The notes under the pieces: generated by a model
Seen by the model: only the letters and a program-made list of their open reading frames with translations
Told to the model about the DNA's origin: nothing
Database searches by the model: none
In this document: positions 21,150 through 31,402 of the stretch, in pieces
How positions within the stretch are numbered: the first letter of the stretch is position 1
Layout of the letters: the number at the start of each line of letters is the position of its first letter
Origin: Hallella mizrahii
GTDB lineage: Bacteria; Bacteroidota; Bacteroidia; Bacteroidales; Bacteroidaceae
Reading direction: 5' to 3'
DNA length: 64,000 nucleotides
Assembly: GCF_009695775.1 (NCBI RefSeq)
Contig: NZ_VUNG01000008.1
Location: 1 to 64,000, forward strand
Position numbers and translations under genes: made by a program

Positions 21150-21725
21150 ATGATGATATTTCTTAAATTATTCTATGTCTTCAGCAAAATAGGAATCTTC
21201 AACTTCGGAGGCGGCTATGCCATGCTCTCACTGATCTATAGCGAGACAGTAGTGAAAAACCATTGGCTTTCCAATGCTGAGTTTACCGACATCGTGGCCA
21301 TCAGTCAGTCCACGCCAGGACCTATCGGCATCAACGCTGCCACCTATGTGGGCTATACCTCTGTCATCAACGCTGGCTATCCCGTGTGGGCAGCCGTGCT
21401 CGGTTCTGTGCTTGCCTCGCTGAGCATCATGTGGCTGTCCTTTATCCTGATGATCAGCATCAGCCATTATCTGCTCACCCATAAGGACGCGCCATGGGTC
21501 AAGCATGTCTTTGCAGCTCTGCGTCCGGCCATCATCGGACTTATCGCTGCCGCTGCTCTGCTGCTGATGAACAAGGAAAACTTCGGAACACCGGGGCAGA
21601 GCGTACCCTATTTCATTCTGAGCGTCGCCCTGTGTGTGGCAGTCTTTGTCGCCACACTGCGCTACAAAGTCAACCCTATATTGGCACTGCTTGCCTGCGG
21701 CATCGTAGGTTTGGTTGCTTATTAG
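21150..21725 (+). CDS. Chromate transporter family protein (half-size, second subunit)
   Basis: FSKIGIFNFGGGYAMLSLIYSETVVKNHWLSNAEFTDIVAISQSTPGPIGINAATYVGY. Confidence 0.9.
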   Translation: MMIFLKLFYVFSKIGIFNFGGGYAMLSLIYSETVVKNHWLSNAEFTDIVAISQSTPGPIGINAATYVGYTSVINAGYPVWAAVLGSVLASLSIMWLSFILMISISHYLLTHKDAPWVKHVFAALRPAIIGLIAAAALLLMNKENFGTPGQSVPYFILSVALCVAVFVATLRYKVNPILALLACGIVGLVAY

Positions 21726-21798
21726 AAAGAAATGGTTATCTTTGCACAGAAAATGACAATCAACAAAAGAGTGGTATGACAATCAATAGAAAAATAGT

Positions 21799-22488
21799 AT
21801 GAAACGGATATTATTGGCTGAAGACGAGGAGAACATCGCCGACTTTGTGTGCCGGGGACTGGAGAGCTTTGGTTTTGAAGCGGACAGAGCAAGCAGAGGT
21901 GACGAGGCATGGGAAAAGCTGCAGACCAAAGACTATGACCTGGCAGTGCTCGACATACGCATGCCTGGAATGACGGGTCTCGACGTGTGCCGACTTCTGC
22001 GAAGGCAGCAGGGCTATGCCCTTCCTGTGATCATGCTCACCGCGCTGGGCACCACCGATGACATCGTGCTGGGATTGCAGGCCGGTGCCGACGACTATAT
22101 GGTAAAACCGTTTAAATTCACCGAGTTGGTGGCTCGCATCAACGCACTGTTGCGACGCGTGGAAAGCTATCGTCAGACCCCACCGCTCACCTGTGGCGAC
22201 CTGAGCATCGACGCGGTCTCGCACAAGGCAAAAAGGCAAGACACTGAGGTGGACTTGAGCACGAAGGAATACCGGCTGCTGGAATATCTCATGCGACATG
22301 AGGGGCAGACACTGACACGGCGGCAATTGCTGCGCGACGTATGGGACAAGGATTTCGACACCAACACAAATGTCGTTGATGTCTATGTGCGATACCTACG
22401 ACAGAAAATCGACGAAGGCTTCGAGCCAAAGCTCATCCATACCATCGTCGGCGTGGGTTACTGTTTCAGCCGGGAGGACAGGCTATGA
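21799..22488 (+). CDS. OmpR/PhoB-family response regulator
   Basis: RILLAEDEENIADFV, AVLDIRMPGMTG, C-terminal winged helix. Confidence 0.95.
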   Translation: MKRILLAEDEENIADFVCRGLESFGFEADRASRGDEAWEKLQTKDYDLAVLDIRMPGMTGLDVCRLLRRQQGYALPVIMLTALGTTDDIVLGLQAGADDYMVKPFKFTELVARINALLRRVESYRQTPPLTCGDLSIDAVSHKAKRQDTEVDLSTKEYRLLEYLMRHEGQTLTRRQLLRDVWDKDFDTNTNVVDVYVRYLRQKIDEGFEPKLIHTIVGVGYCFSREDRL

Positions 22489-23660
22489 AAGCGGGACACA
22501 AGATTTCAATTATCTATTCGGGTATCACCATCGGACTGGTCCTCATTGCCGGATTGGTCTTCTACTTCTTCAGTTCGAACTATATCCGCAACCTCTATTT
22601 TCACTATATGCAGGAGAAGGCACATGCCGTGGCCGAGGAGAAGTTCTCTAAAGATGAACTTGACCCGGTGAAATACCGCAATGTGGTCATTCGACGCCAG
22701 ACATCCATCCCTACGTCCAAGGAGCTCTTTGTCAATATCGAGAACCGTGACTTGGCGCGGCAGGTGCTCAGTGCCTATCTCGACGACGTGCAAATCAAGC
22801 AACTCTATGCCAATCAAACCGTGAACTTCGAACACGGACAGGAAGTGGGGACGGCTTTTGTCTATTACGACAACACGGGGACCTTTGCTGTTATCGTGCT
22901 CAGTCGCAACCCTTACGGCACCGACATCGCACGTACGCTACGCTGGACCTTGCTGCTCCTTGTGATTCTTTCGGCGGGAGTGCTCTGGCTCATCAGCCGC
23001 CTCTATGCCATGCGCATGCTCGACCGTATCGACCGGGACTATCAGACCGAGAAGATGTTCGTCAACAATGCATCACACGAAATCAACAACCCTCTGACCG
23101 CCATACAAGGCGAGTGCGAGGTGGGATTGCTGCGCGACTATTCTGCCCGGGAATATCAGGACATCCTGCAGCGTATCGCCCATGAAGCCGAACGCGTGGT
23201 GACCATCATGCGCGAACTGCTGCAATTCTCTCATATCAGAAGTGGCGAAGAGATGAAGGAAATCGAACCCGTGAACATTGCCCCACTATTGCAAAGTCTC
23301 TGTGAGGGACGCTGCAAGGTGAACATCCAAAGTGACTTCACGGTTCCCGGCGATGCTCATCTGCTGCGTATGGCTTTCCAAAATCTCATCAACAACGCCC
23401 TCAAATACTCCGGCGGCAAACCTGTCTCCGTCACTGCTGCCGACCGTCTTGTCATCATCCGAGACCATGGAATCGGCATCCCGCAGGAAGATCTGCCTCA
23501 TGTCTTTGAGCCCTTTTACCGTGCCTCCAACACGGGAACAATCATCGGTCACGGCGTGGGACTGGCACTGGCCAAGGCTATCTTGGAGAAGCACAGAGCA
23601 AAAGTCAGCATGATATCTCAGCAGGGTGAGGGTACGAAGGTCTGTGTGGCCTTCAGATAG
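22485..23660 (+). CDS. Sensor histidine kinase
   Basis: FVNNASHEINNPLTAIQGE, two TM segments, RDHGIGIPQEDLPHVFEPFYRASNT. Confidence 0.95.
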   Translation: MKAGHKISIIYSGITIGLVLIAGLVFYFFSSNYIRNLYFHYMQEKAHAVAEEKFSKDELDPVKYRNVVIRRQTSIPTSKELFVNIENRDLARQVLSAYLDDVQIKQLYANQTVNFEHGQEVGTAFVYYDNTGTFAVIVLSRNPYGTDIARTLRWTLLLLVILSAGVLWLISRLYAMRMLDRIDRDYQTEKMFVNNASHEINNPLTAIQGECEVGLLRDYSAREYQDILQRIAHEAERVVTIMRELLQFSHIRSGEEMKEIEPVNIAPLLQSLCEGRCKVNIQSDFTVPGDAHLLRMAFQNLINNALKYSGGKPVSVTAADRLVIIRDHGIGIPQEDLPHVFEPFYRASNTGTIIGHGVGLALAKAILEKHRAKVSMISQQGEGTKVCVAFR

Positions 23661-23667
23661 ATTTCTG

Positions 23668-24597
23668 CTACTTCCCCTTGTTGATGATATAAATTCCGGC
23701 TGTTGCCAACGCTCCGGCAAGCACATATTTCCAATAGAATGTCTCATGTAGGCAAAGACACGAGCTGACGGCTCCGACTACGGGAATCAGTGAATTGTAG
23801 ATGGCCACCTTGCCGACGGGATTGCAAGTGAGCAACTTGTTATACAGCGAGAATCCCACGGTGCTGATGCCGATGAGCAACAACAGCCACAGTATTCCTA
23901 ATGGCGTGACCCGGGGCAACGACCCGCCGGAGAGTAAGCCAAAGCCAAAGAGTATCATGCCACCGATGGCCAGACTATACCCTGTACCGACAAACACATT
24001 CACGCGCTTACCGAGTCCCCGGGTGAGCAGAGAGGCGGTGGCCCCACAGAGCGCATTGAGGATGATCATGCCGTCGCCGAGCCAGGTGAATCGACCGCTG
24101 TCCACGCCACCTAAGTTCAGCGAGAGAATACCGGCAAAACCTATCACGCAGCCGATGATCTTGTTAGCGGTCATACGGTCGCTCTTGAAAAACATACATG
24201 CCATGATCACGACAGAGAACACGCTGAGCGAATTGAGGATAGCTGCCCGCGAACCCTCGCTGTGGGAAAGGCCTGTATAGAAAAAGGCATAGTGTAGAGT
24301 CGTGTTGACAAGACAAAAAAGCAGCACATACCACCAGTCTACTCTGCTTCTGACGTGGAAGTCCTTATGCCCCAGCCGCGCCATCAACAAAATGATAGCC
24401 CCGGCAAAGCTGAATCTCACGCCGGCAAAGAGCATCTTGCTGCCGGTCATCATAGGAGTGATCTCAAACTCGGAATAGCCCAACTTGATCAGTGGATAGG
24501 CAAAGCCCCAGGCTATGGCTGCCGTCAGGGCAAAGACGGCAACCCATAGCGGGTGCTGAAAAATAGATATTGTTTGTGTCTTCTTCATCATTTTCAT
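23668..24597 (-). CDS. DMT-family (EamA) transporter
   Basis: Ten-TM hydrophobic pattern, duplicated EamA-like halves; start at 24597 preferred. Confidence 0.88.
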   Translation of the reverse strand: MKMMKKTQTISIFQHPLWVAVFALTAAIAWGFAYPLIKLGYSEFEITPMMTGSKMLFAGVRFSFAGAIILLMARLGHKDFHVRSRVDWWYVLLFCLVNTTLHYAFFYTGLSHSEGSRAAILNSLSVFSVVIMACMFFKSDRMTANKIIGCVIGFAGILSLNLGGVDSGRFTWLGDGMIILNALCGATASLLTRGLGKRVNVFVGTGYSLAIGGMILFGFGLLSGGSLPRVTPLGILWLLLLIGISTVGFSLYNKLLTCNPVGKVAIYNSLIPVVGAVSSCLCLHETFYWKYVLAGALATAGIYIINKGK

Positions 24598-24769
24598 ATC
24601 ATTATCTTTATGCCTGCACACGTGTGTTATCGTCGTGTCGCTCATGAAGCAATGCAAAGATAAGACTTTTCCCCCATATTCTGTTATGTTCTAATACAAT
24701 ACTGTGACATTATCAATAATGTGTAATAGTACAAAATTTGCTAAAAACAAAAGTTTTTGCTATCTATGG

Positions 24770-24800
24770 TTTGCAAAATTAAAATTAATCACTATCTTTG
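24770..24800 (+). promoter_or_regulatory. Bacteroidota-type promoter upstream of ATPase gene
   Basis: TTTG (24770-24773) - 19 nt - TATCTTTG (24793-24800). Confidence 0.6.
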
Positions 24801-24834
24801 CACTGTATAACCAATACATGCATCAAAGATATCT

Positions 24835-26022
24835 ATGGATTCCTTCTTTCGCACACATGCCTACTTGGTAGAGCACACCAACGCCCCAGTTCGCCGCGTC
24901 CTTATGGACGAGATTGACTGGAATGAGCGGCTCATTGGTATCAAGGGCACACGCGGTGTGGGAAAGACGACTTTTCTGTTGCAATACGCCAAGGAGCATT
25001 TCGGTAGCAAAGACCGCAGATGCCTATATGTCAATATGAACAACTTCTATTTCCAGGGACGCGGCATCGCTGACTTTGCAGGTGAGTTTGTCGGTCAGGG
25101 TGGTCAGGTGCTGCTCATCGATCAGGTGTTTAAGCAGCCCAACTGGAGCAGGGAGTTGCGAGAGTGCTACGACAAATATCCTCAGCTGAAGATCGTGTTC
25201 ACAGGCTCGAGCGTCATGCGCCTCAAAGAAGAGAATCCTGAACTCAATGGCGTGGTGAAAAGCTACAACCTTCGTGGCTTCTCTTTCCGTGAATATCTCA
25301 ACCTCAAGGCACATACCCATTTCGAGCCACTGACTCTGGACGACATCGTCAACAACCATGAGGCGATTGCCAAGGATATCGTGCAGCAAGTGGATCCTAC
25401 GGCTTTTTTTGAGGATTACCTCCATCATGGCTTCTACCCATTCTTCCTTGAAAATCGCAACTTCATGGAGAATTTGCTCAAGACCATGAATATGATGACC
25501 GAGGTGGATATCCTGCTCATCAAACAGATAGAGCTGAAATACCTTACTAAGATCAAGAAACTCTTCTATCTCCTTGCACTCAATGGTCCGCAGGCTCCGA
25601 ACATCAGCAAACTCGCCGACGAGATAGACACCAGCCGTGCAACAGTGATGAACTATATCAAATACCTTGCCGATGCCCGGCTGATCAACCTCATCTACAA
25701 TCCCGGGCAGCAGTTTCCCAAAAAGCCATCTAAGGTGATGATGCACAATCCCAACCTGATGTATGTCATCTACCCCATCACCAGCAGCACGCAGGAAGTC
25801 ATGGAGACCTTCTTCGTCAACACGCTATGGAAGGATCATCTCGTCAACCAGGGCGACAAGGACCACTGCTATCTCGTGGACAACAAACTGCGCTTTCGCG
25901 TCTGCGACGCGCTCGTGGCTGACAAAAGTCGCAACGCCATCGGCACGATCTACGCACGATACCATCAGAAAATAGGTCACGGCGACCAGATACCTTTATG
26001 GTTACTTGGTATGCTCTACTGA
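24835..26022 (+). CDS. AAA-family ATP-binding protein (AAA_14/DUF4143 type)
   Basis: Walker A GTRGVGKTTFL; VLLIDQVFKQPNWSRELRECYDKYPQLKIVFTGSS. Confidence 0.85.
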   Translation: MDSFFRTHAYLVEHTNAPVRRVLMDEIDWNERLIGIKGTRGVGKTTFLLQYAKEHFGSKDRRCLYVNMNNFYFQGRGIADFAGEFVGQGGQVLLIDQVFKQPNWSRELRECYDKYPQLKIVFTGSSVMRLKEENPELNGVVKSYNLRGFSFREYLNLKAHTHFEPLTLDDIVNNHEAIAKDIVQQVDPTAFFEDYLHHGFYPFFLENRNFMENLLKTMNMMTEVDILLIKQIELKYLTKIKKLFYLLALNGPQAPNISKLADEIDTSRATVMNYIKYLADARLINLIYNPGQQFPKKPSKVMMHNPNLMYVIYPITSSTQEVMETFFVNTLWKDHLVNQGDKDHCYLVDNKLRFRVCDALVADKSRNAIGTIYARYHQKIGHGDQIPLWLLGMLY

Positions 26023-26081
26023 CTCTACTATAAGTATAACGCAAAAACATTATCAACTTTTTATCATCTATTTTTCACAAA

Positions 26082-29000
26082 ATGGCAAAAGAAAAGAAAT
26101 TTATGACTTGTGATGGTAACACCGCTGCCGCTCATGTAAGCTATATGTTTACTGAGGTGGCTGCTATCTACCCCATCACACCGTCGTCGCCTATGGCTGA
26201 GCACATCGACGAATGGGCTGCCAAGGGTCGTAAGAATCTGTTTGGTCAGACCGTCACCGTACAGGAGATGGAGTCTGAGGGTGGTGCTGCCGGCGCGCTT
26301 CACGGCTCTTTGCAGGCAGGTGCTCTGACATCCACTTACACAGCATCCCAGGGACTGTTGCTGATGATCCCAAACATGTACAAGATTGCTGGTGAGCTGC
26401 TGCCATGCGTGTTCAACGTTTCCGCACGTACACTTGCCAGCCACTCTCTGTGTATCTTCGGTGATCACCAGGATGTGATGGCTTGCCGCCAGACCGGCTT
26501 CGCCATGTTCTGCTCCGGTTCCGTACAGGAGGTGATGGATCTCACCGCTGTTCCTTACTTGGCTACGCTTGAGACGTCTGTACCGTTCATCAATTTCTTT
26601 GATGGCTTCCGCACCTCTCACGAGTATCACAAGATCGAGGCTATGGACATGGAGGACATCCGTCCGCTCGTCAACCCAGAGTATATCAAGCGTTTCCGCG
26701 ACCGTGCACTCTCTCCTGAGCGCCCTGTCACACGTGGTACCGCTGAGAACCCTGAGACTTTCTTCACACACCGCGAGGCTAGCAACAAGTACTACGACGT
26801 AGTGCCTGAGGTCGTTGAGAAGTACCTCGGCGAGATTTCGAAGATCACTGGACGTGAGTATCACTTGTTCAACTACTATGGTGCTCCCGATGCTGAGAAC
26901 ATCATCGTGCTGATGGGTTCTGCTACTGAGCCTGCACGCGAGGCTATCGACTACCTGACCAAGCAGGGCAAAAAGGTAGGTATGGTGGCTGTTCACCTCT
27001 ATCGTCCGTTCTCTGTTGAGGCTATCCGCAAGGCTATCCCTGACACCGTGAAGCGTATCGCTGTTCTCGACCGCACCAAGGAGCCGGGAGCTGAAGGAGA
27101 GCCGCTGTATCTTGATGTCAAGAGTGCACTCTATGACGATCCTCGCAAGCCGCTGATCGTCGGTGGACGCTATGGTCTCGGTTCTTCCGATACTACACCT
27201 GCCAAGATCATCTCCGTATTCAACAACCTCGAGCTCAATGTGCCCAAGAACCACTTTACTGTGGGTATCGTCGACGATGTCACCTTCACCTCTCTGCCTG
27301 AGGTTGAGGAAATCCCGATGGGCGGTGACTCTCTCTTCGAGGCTAAGTTCTATGGCCTGGGCTCTGACGGTACTGTCGGTGCCAACAAGAACTCTGTTCA
27401 GATCATTGGTAACAACACCAAGAAATACTGCCAGGCCTACTTCTCTTATGACTCAAAGAAGTCTGGTGGCTTCACTTGTTCGCACCTGCGCTTCGGTGAC
27501 GAGCCTATCCACAGCGCATATCAGGTCAACACGCCTAACTTCGTGGCTTGCCACGTACAGGCTTATCTCCATATGTACGATGTGACACGTGGTCTGCGCG
27601 ACAATGGTACTTTCCTGCTCAATACCATCTTCGACGGTGAAGAGCTCGTCAACTTCATTCCTAACAAGGTGAAGCGCTACTTCGCTAAGCACCACATCAA
27701 GGTGTACTACATCAATGCTACGAAGATTGGTCAGGAAATTGGACTGGGCAACCGCACCAATACCATTCTGCAGTCTGCTTTCTTCCGTATCACTAAGGTG
27801 ATTCCTATCGACCTCGCTGTCGAGCAGATGAAGGCCTTCATCGTGAAGTCTTACGGCAAGAAGGGACAGGATATCGTCAACATGAACTACGCCGCCGTGG
27901 ATCGTGGCGGTGAGTATAAAGAGTTGACCGTTGATCCGGCATGGGCTAATCTGGCTGACGACGATGTTAAGGAGGACAACGCTCCGGCATTCGTCAAGAA
28001 CCTCGTGCGTCCTATCAACGCTCAGGCTGGTGACCTGCTCAAGGTCTCTGACTTTGTCAACAACGACACTGTCGATGGCACTTGGCAGAATGGTACCGCT
28101 GCTTGGGAGAAGCGTGGTGTCGAGGCTTTCGTACCTGTATGGAATCCTGAGAACTGTATCCAGTGCAACAAGTGCTCGTTCTGCTGTCCTCACGCTTGTA
28201 TCCGTCCGTTCGTCCTCGACGAAAAAGAGGCTGCCGGCTTCGACGGAAAGACCATCGACATGCTGGCTCCTAAGACGCTCAAGGGCATGAAGTTCCGCAT
28301 TGAGACTTCCGTTCTCGACTGCTTAGGCTGCGGCAACTGTGCTGATGTCTGCCCGGGCAAGAAGAACAAGGAAACCGGTGAGATTGAGAAGGCCCTGAAG
28401 ATGGTTCCGTTCAACGTAGATGCTCCTGACATGAAGAAGGAAGCAGAGAACTGGACTTACCTGACCAACAACGTGAAGTCTAAGCAAGACCTCGTCGACA
28501 TCAAGCAGAGCCCGAAGAACTCTCAGTTCGCTCAGCCTCTGTTTGAGTTCTCCGGTGCTTGCTCCGGCTGCGGTGAGACTCCTTACGTCAAGCTGATCTC
28601 TCAGCTCTTTGGTGACCGCGAGATGATCGCCAACGCTACGGGTTGCTCTTCTATCTACTCTGCTTCTATTCCTTCTACACCATACTGCACCAACGACAAG
28701 GGTCAGGGTCCTGCTTTCGACAACTCTCTGTTCGAGGACTTCTGCGAGTTTGGCCTCGGTATGGCACTGGGCAACAAGAAGATGAAGGAGCGTATCACCG
28801 TGCTGCTCAACCAGGCCATGGAAGGCGAGCACACGCCCGACGACTTCAAGGCTGCCGCTCAGAAGTGGATCGAGCAGAAGAACGACGCCGACGGCTCTAA
28901 GGCTGCTGCCGCTGAGCTCAAGCCGCTGATCGAGAAGGGTGCCGAGGCTGGATGCCCGTTCTGCAAGGAGTTGCAGCCGCTGGAGCACTACTTAGTGAAG

Positions 29001-29684
29001 CGCTCTCAGTGGATCATCGGTGGCGATGGCGCTTCTTACGATATCGGTTACGGTGGTCTCGACCACGTGCTCTCTACCGGTGAGGATGTCAACATCCTCG
29101 TCCTCGATACTGAGGTTTACTCCAACACTGGCGGACAGTCCTCTAAGGCTACTCCTCTGGGTGCTATCGCTCAGTTCGCCGCTCAGGGCAAACGCGTGCG
29201 CAAGAAGGATCTGGGTCTGATGCAGACAACCTATGGTTATGTCTATGTCGCTCAGGTGGCTATGGGTGCCGACAACGCTCAGTGCCTCAAGGCTATCCGC
29301 GAGGCTGAGGCTTATCCAGGCCCGTCTCTCGTCATCGCCTATGCTCCGTGTATCAACCACGGCATCAAGGGCACCAAGAAGCTCAAGAGAAGCATGGGTA
29401 AGAGCCAGATGGAGGAGAAGCTCGCCGTTGACTGCGGTTACTGGCATCTGTGGCGTTTCAACCCCGAACTGGCTGATCAGGGCAAGAACCCGTTCACTCT
29501 CGACAGCAAGGAGCCTAACTGGGCTGACTTCCGTGAGTTCCTCCTCGGTGAGGTACGCTACTCTTCTGTTGCCAAGGCTTATCCTGCAGAGGCTGACGAG
29601 CTCTTCTCTGAGTGCGAGAAGATGGCTAAGCTCCGCTACAAGTCTTACGTCCGCAAGAGTCAGGAAGACTGGAGCGAGGAATAA
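26082..29684 (+). CDS. nifJ: Pyruvate:ferredoxin (flavodoxin) oxidoreductase
   Basis: 1200 aa; YPITPSSPMAEHIDEWAAKGRKNLFG, two CxxCxxCxxxCP ferredoxin motifs, DTEVYSNTGGQSSKATP. Confidence 0.97.
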   Translation: MAKEKKFMTCDGNTAAAHVSYMFTEVAAIYPITPSSPMAEHIDEWAAKGRKNLFGQTVTVQEMESEGGAAGALHGSLQAGALTSTYTASQGLLLMIPNMYKIAGELLPCVFNVSARTLASHSLCIFGDHQDVMACRQTGFAMFCSGSVQEVMDLTAVPYLATLETSVPFINFFDGFRTSHEYHKIEAMDMEDIRPLVNPEYIKRFRDRALSPERPVTRGTAENPETFFTHREASNKYYDVVPEVVEKYLGEISKITGREYHLFNYYGAPDAENIIVLMGSATEPAREAIDYLTKQGKKVGMVAVHLYRPFSVEAIRKAIPDTVKRIAVLDRTKEPGAEGEPLYLDVKSALYDDPRKPLIVGGRYGLGSSDTTPAKIISVFNNLELNVPKNHFTVGIVDDVTFTSLPEVEEIPMGGDSLFEAKFYGLGSDGTVGANKNSVQIIGNNTKKYCQAYFSYDSKKSGGFTCSHLRFGDEPIHSAYQVNTPNFVACHVQAYLHMYDVTRGLRDNGTFLLNTIFDGEELVNFIPNKVKRYFAKHHIKVYYINATKIGQEIGLGNRTNTILQSAFFRITKVIPIDLAVEQMKAFIVKSYGKKGQDIVNMNYAAVDRGGEYKELTVDPAWANLADDDVKEDNAPAFVKNLVRPINAQAGDLLKVSDFVNNDTVDGTWQNGTAAWEKRGVEAFVPVWNPENCIQCNKCSFCCPHACIRPFVLDEKEAAGFDGKTIDMLAPKTLKGMKFRIETSVLDCLGCGNCADVCPGKKNKETGEIEKALKMVPFNVDAPDMKKEAENWTYLTNNVKSKQDLVDIKQSPKNSQFAQPLFEFSGACSGCGETPYVKLISQLFGDREMIANATGCSSIYSASIPSTPYCTNDKGQGPAFDNSLFEDFCEFGLGMALGNKKMKERITVLLNQAMEGEHTPDDFKAAAQKWIEQKNDADGSKAAAAELKPLIEKGAEAGCPFCKELQPLEHYLVKRSQWIIGGDGASYDIGYGGLDHVLSTGEDVNILVLDTEVYSNTGGQSSKATPLGAIAQFAAQGKRVRKKDLGLMQTTYGYVYVAQVAMGADNAQCLKAIREAEAYPGPSLVIAYAPCINHGIKGTKKLKRSMGKSQMEEKLAVDCGYWHLWRFNPELADQGKNPFTLDSKEPNWADFREFLLGEVRYSSVAKAYPAEADELFSECEKMAKLRYKSYVRKSQEDWSEE

Positions 29685-29744
29685 ATAGGGACAAGGCCGC
29701 TTAGCGGTCCCCTTCTATAGTCCTCCAAAAAGGAGGGAATAAGC

Positions 29745-29782
29745 AATACCCCAAAGCTGCCTTTGAGCGGCTTTGGGGTATT
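29745..29782 (+). terminator. Intrinsic terminator downstream of nifJ
   Basis: 13-bp stem aataccccaaagc/gctttggggtatt followed by tttt. Confidence 0.8.
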
Positions 29783-29922
29783 TTCGTGCTTGGAGATTGA
29801 TACTGCAAGTTTTATAAAGTTTTTGCCTGTGCGGATAGCCCTTTTTTGCCTGTATAAATTGTTTGTTTTCGATGGATATTGCCTATACAAAGTGTTGCCA
29901 TATCCCAAAGCGTATAAGACTT

Positions 29923-29956
29923 AAAAAGGGACGACCTAACTAGGCCGTCCCTTTTT
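29923..29956. terminator. Second (bidirectional) terminator between nifJ and pseudokinase gene
   Basis: aaaaagggacg...cgtcccttttt with inner ccta/tagg pairing. Confidence 0.8.
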
Positions 29957-30006
29957 AATTTATATGTTCTATTACGTAGGCAGTGCTGTATGTAGGAATC
30001 GTGTTA

Positions 30007-31167
30007 TTATTGTTTTGATTTGATATAATCGCTGAAAGCCTTGTCGAAGGCTGCGAACTGCTCCTCGTTGAGGCTTCCCAACGTTTTGCGTAGCCCTTTG
30101 TAGTAGATGGCTACCTTTTTATGGATCTGGTCAGGGTCTGTGCTGGAAGCATAGATCTTGTCGATGTCGATATGCATTTGCGGTACGAGGTTATTGAGGA
30201 ATACCAAGTCACCGGTGTACTGGGGTGTCTGTGCGGCAGCCTGCTGTGCGTTGTCCGTGCTGTCTGGCGAAGGAGCCACAGAGCCCGAGACGCTGTTACT
30301 GCTGGTGTCAGAGCTTTGAGACTGCTCGTTGTTGGCAATCTCTGTAGAGTCGTTGCTGGCAGTCTGCTGGTCAGACTGTCCTCCGCGGCTGAAGAGCAGC
30401 ACGACAGCGATGACCACGAGTACGGCGATAGCAGCTACCAGTCCCACCATCTTTCTGTTGACGGGAGATGAGGTGGTCTCGCTCTTGCGGCTATAGCGAT
30501 GATGCTCAAAGGCTTCCATGAAGTCTTCTATGCTGGCATAGCGCTCGCTGCGGCCGAAGCTGCAACTGCCGTCGATGACCTGGTCATACTCGTTGCCGAG
30601 GTTCATGGCCTTGACGATCATTCCCAAAGAGTAGACATCAGCGCGCGCGTCAAGCGTCACCGTGCCATCCTTAGCCTCGGGTGCGATGAAGCGTAGACTG
30701 CTGTTGGGCATGCTCATCGAGTCGGCATAGCGCAGTCGCAGGTTGAGCACCTTCACCTCGTCTGTCTTCTTGGTGACGAAGATAAAGGTGGGGTCAAGAG
30801 CCCCGTGTACCATACCATTGCCATGGAGGTATTCCAGAGCTGAAGCGATTTGACTGATGACGCGTTTTTTCTCGTCTTCGCTGTGTCCTTCATCAAGGTA
30901 TTCGAGCAGCGAGCGTGAATCCTCCCATTCCATCTCTATGCACGTGCCGAGCCCCTCCACGTCCTTCATGGCGAGGAATTTCAGCAGATGCTGATGGTCG
31001 AAATCTTTGCAGCGGTCAAACTCCTTTTTCAGAGCCCGCTGATATTGTGGCTTGCTTTGATAGGCTTCTTTAAGAGAGACGAGCAGCACATCCTGTCCAC
31101 CGTCTTTTCCTGTTGTCAGCTTTTGAATGCTGGCAGTTTTTATCTCCTGCATGTCTGTTACAGTCAT
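30007..31167 (-). CDS. Membrane-anchored Ser/Thr protein pseudokinase
   Basis: Kinase-fold N-lobe/C-lobe (ALEYLHGNGMVHGALDPTFIFV, APEAKDGTVTLDARADVYSLGMIV), TM MVGLVAAIAVLVVIAVVLLF; catalytic residues absent. Confidence 0.75.
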   Translation of the reverse strand: MTVTDMQEIKTASIQKLTTGKDGGQDVLLVSLKEAYQSKPQYQRALKKEFDRCKDFDHQHLLKFLAMKDVEGLGTCIEMEWEDSRSLLEYLDEGHSEDEKKRVISQIASALEYLHGNGMVHGALDPTFIFVTKKTDEVKVLNLRLRYADSMSMPNSSLRFIAPEAKDGTVTLDARADVYSLGMIVKAMNLGNEYDQVIDGSCSFGRSERYASIEDFMEAFEHHRYSRKSETTSSPVNRKMVGLVAAIAVLVVIAVVLLFSRGGQSDQQTASNDSTEIANNEQSQSSDTSSNSVSGSVAPSPDSTDNAQQAAAQTPQYTGDLVFLNNLVPQMHIDIDKIYASSTDPDQIHKKVAIYYKGLRKTLGSLNEEQFAAFDKAFSDYIKSKQ

Positions 31168-31199
31168 GGCATTTTATGTTTTAATGATAATCTGAGTGC

Positions 31200-31402
31200 A
31201 AAGATAGCGCAAACGAGTGAAATGACAAAGGAAAACGAAGTTTTTCTTTTCATTTCCGAGTGCAGCCTATCTTATTTAAAGATAGCGCAAACGAGTGAAA
31301 TGACAAAGGAAAACGAAGTTTTTCTTTTCATTTCCGAGAGCAGCCTGTCTTATTTAAAGATAGCGCAAACGAGTGAAATGACAAAGAAAAACGAAAAAAT
31401 AG
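31200..31402. repeat. 78-bp tandem repeat, about 2.5 copies, each containing an imperfect hairpin
   Basis: aaagatagcgcaaacgagtgaaatgacaaag starts at 31200, 31278 and 31356. Confidence 0.95.

Noticed and set aside
20550-21725. Single chromate transporter broken by a frameshift
   Set aside because: Two separate starts, an intergenic gap and complete N-terminal motifs in each half fit the known paired short-chain ChrA arrangement.
31200-31402. Possible CRISPR array
   Set aside because: Exact 78-bp tandem units without variable spacers; no cas genes in the window.
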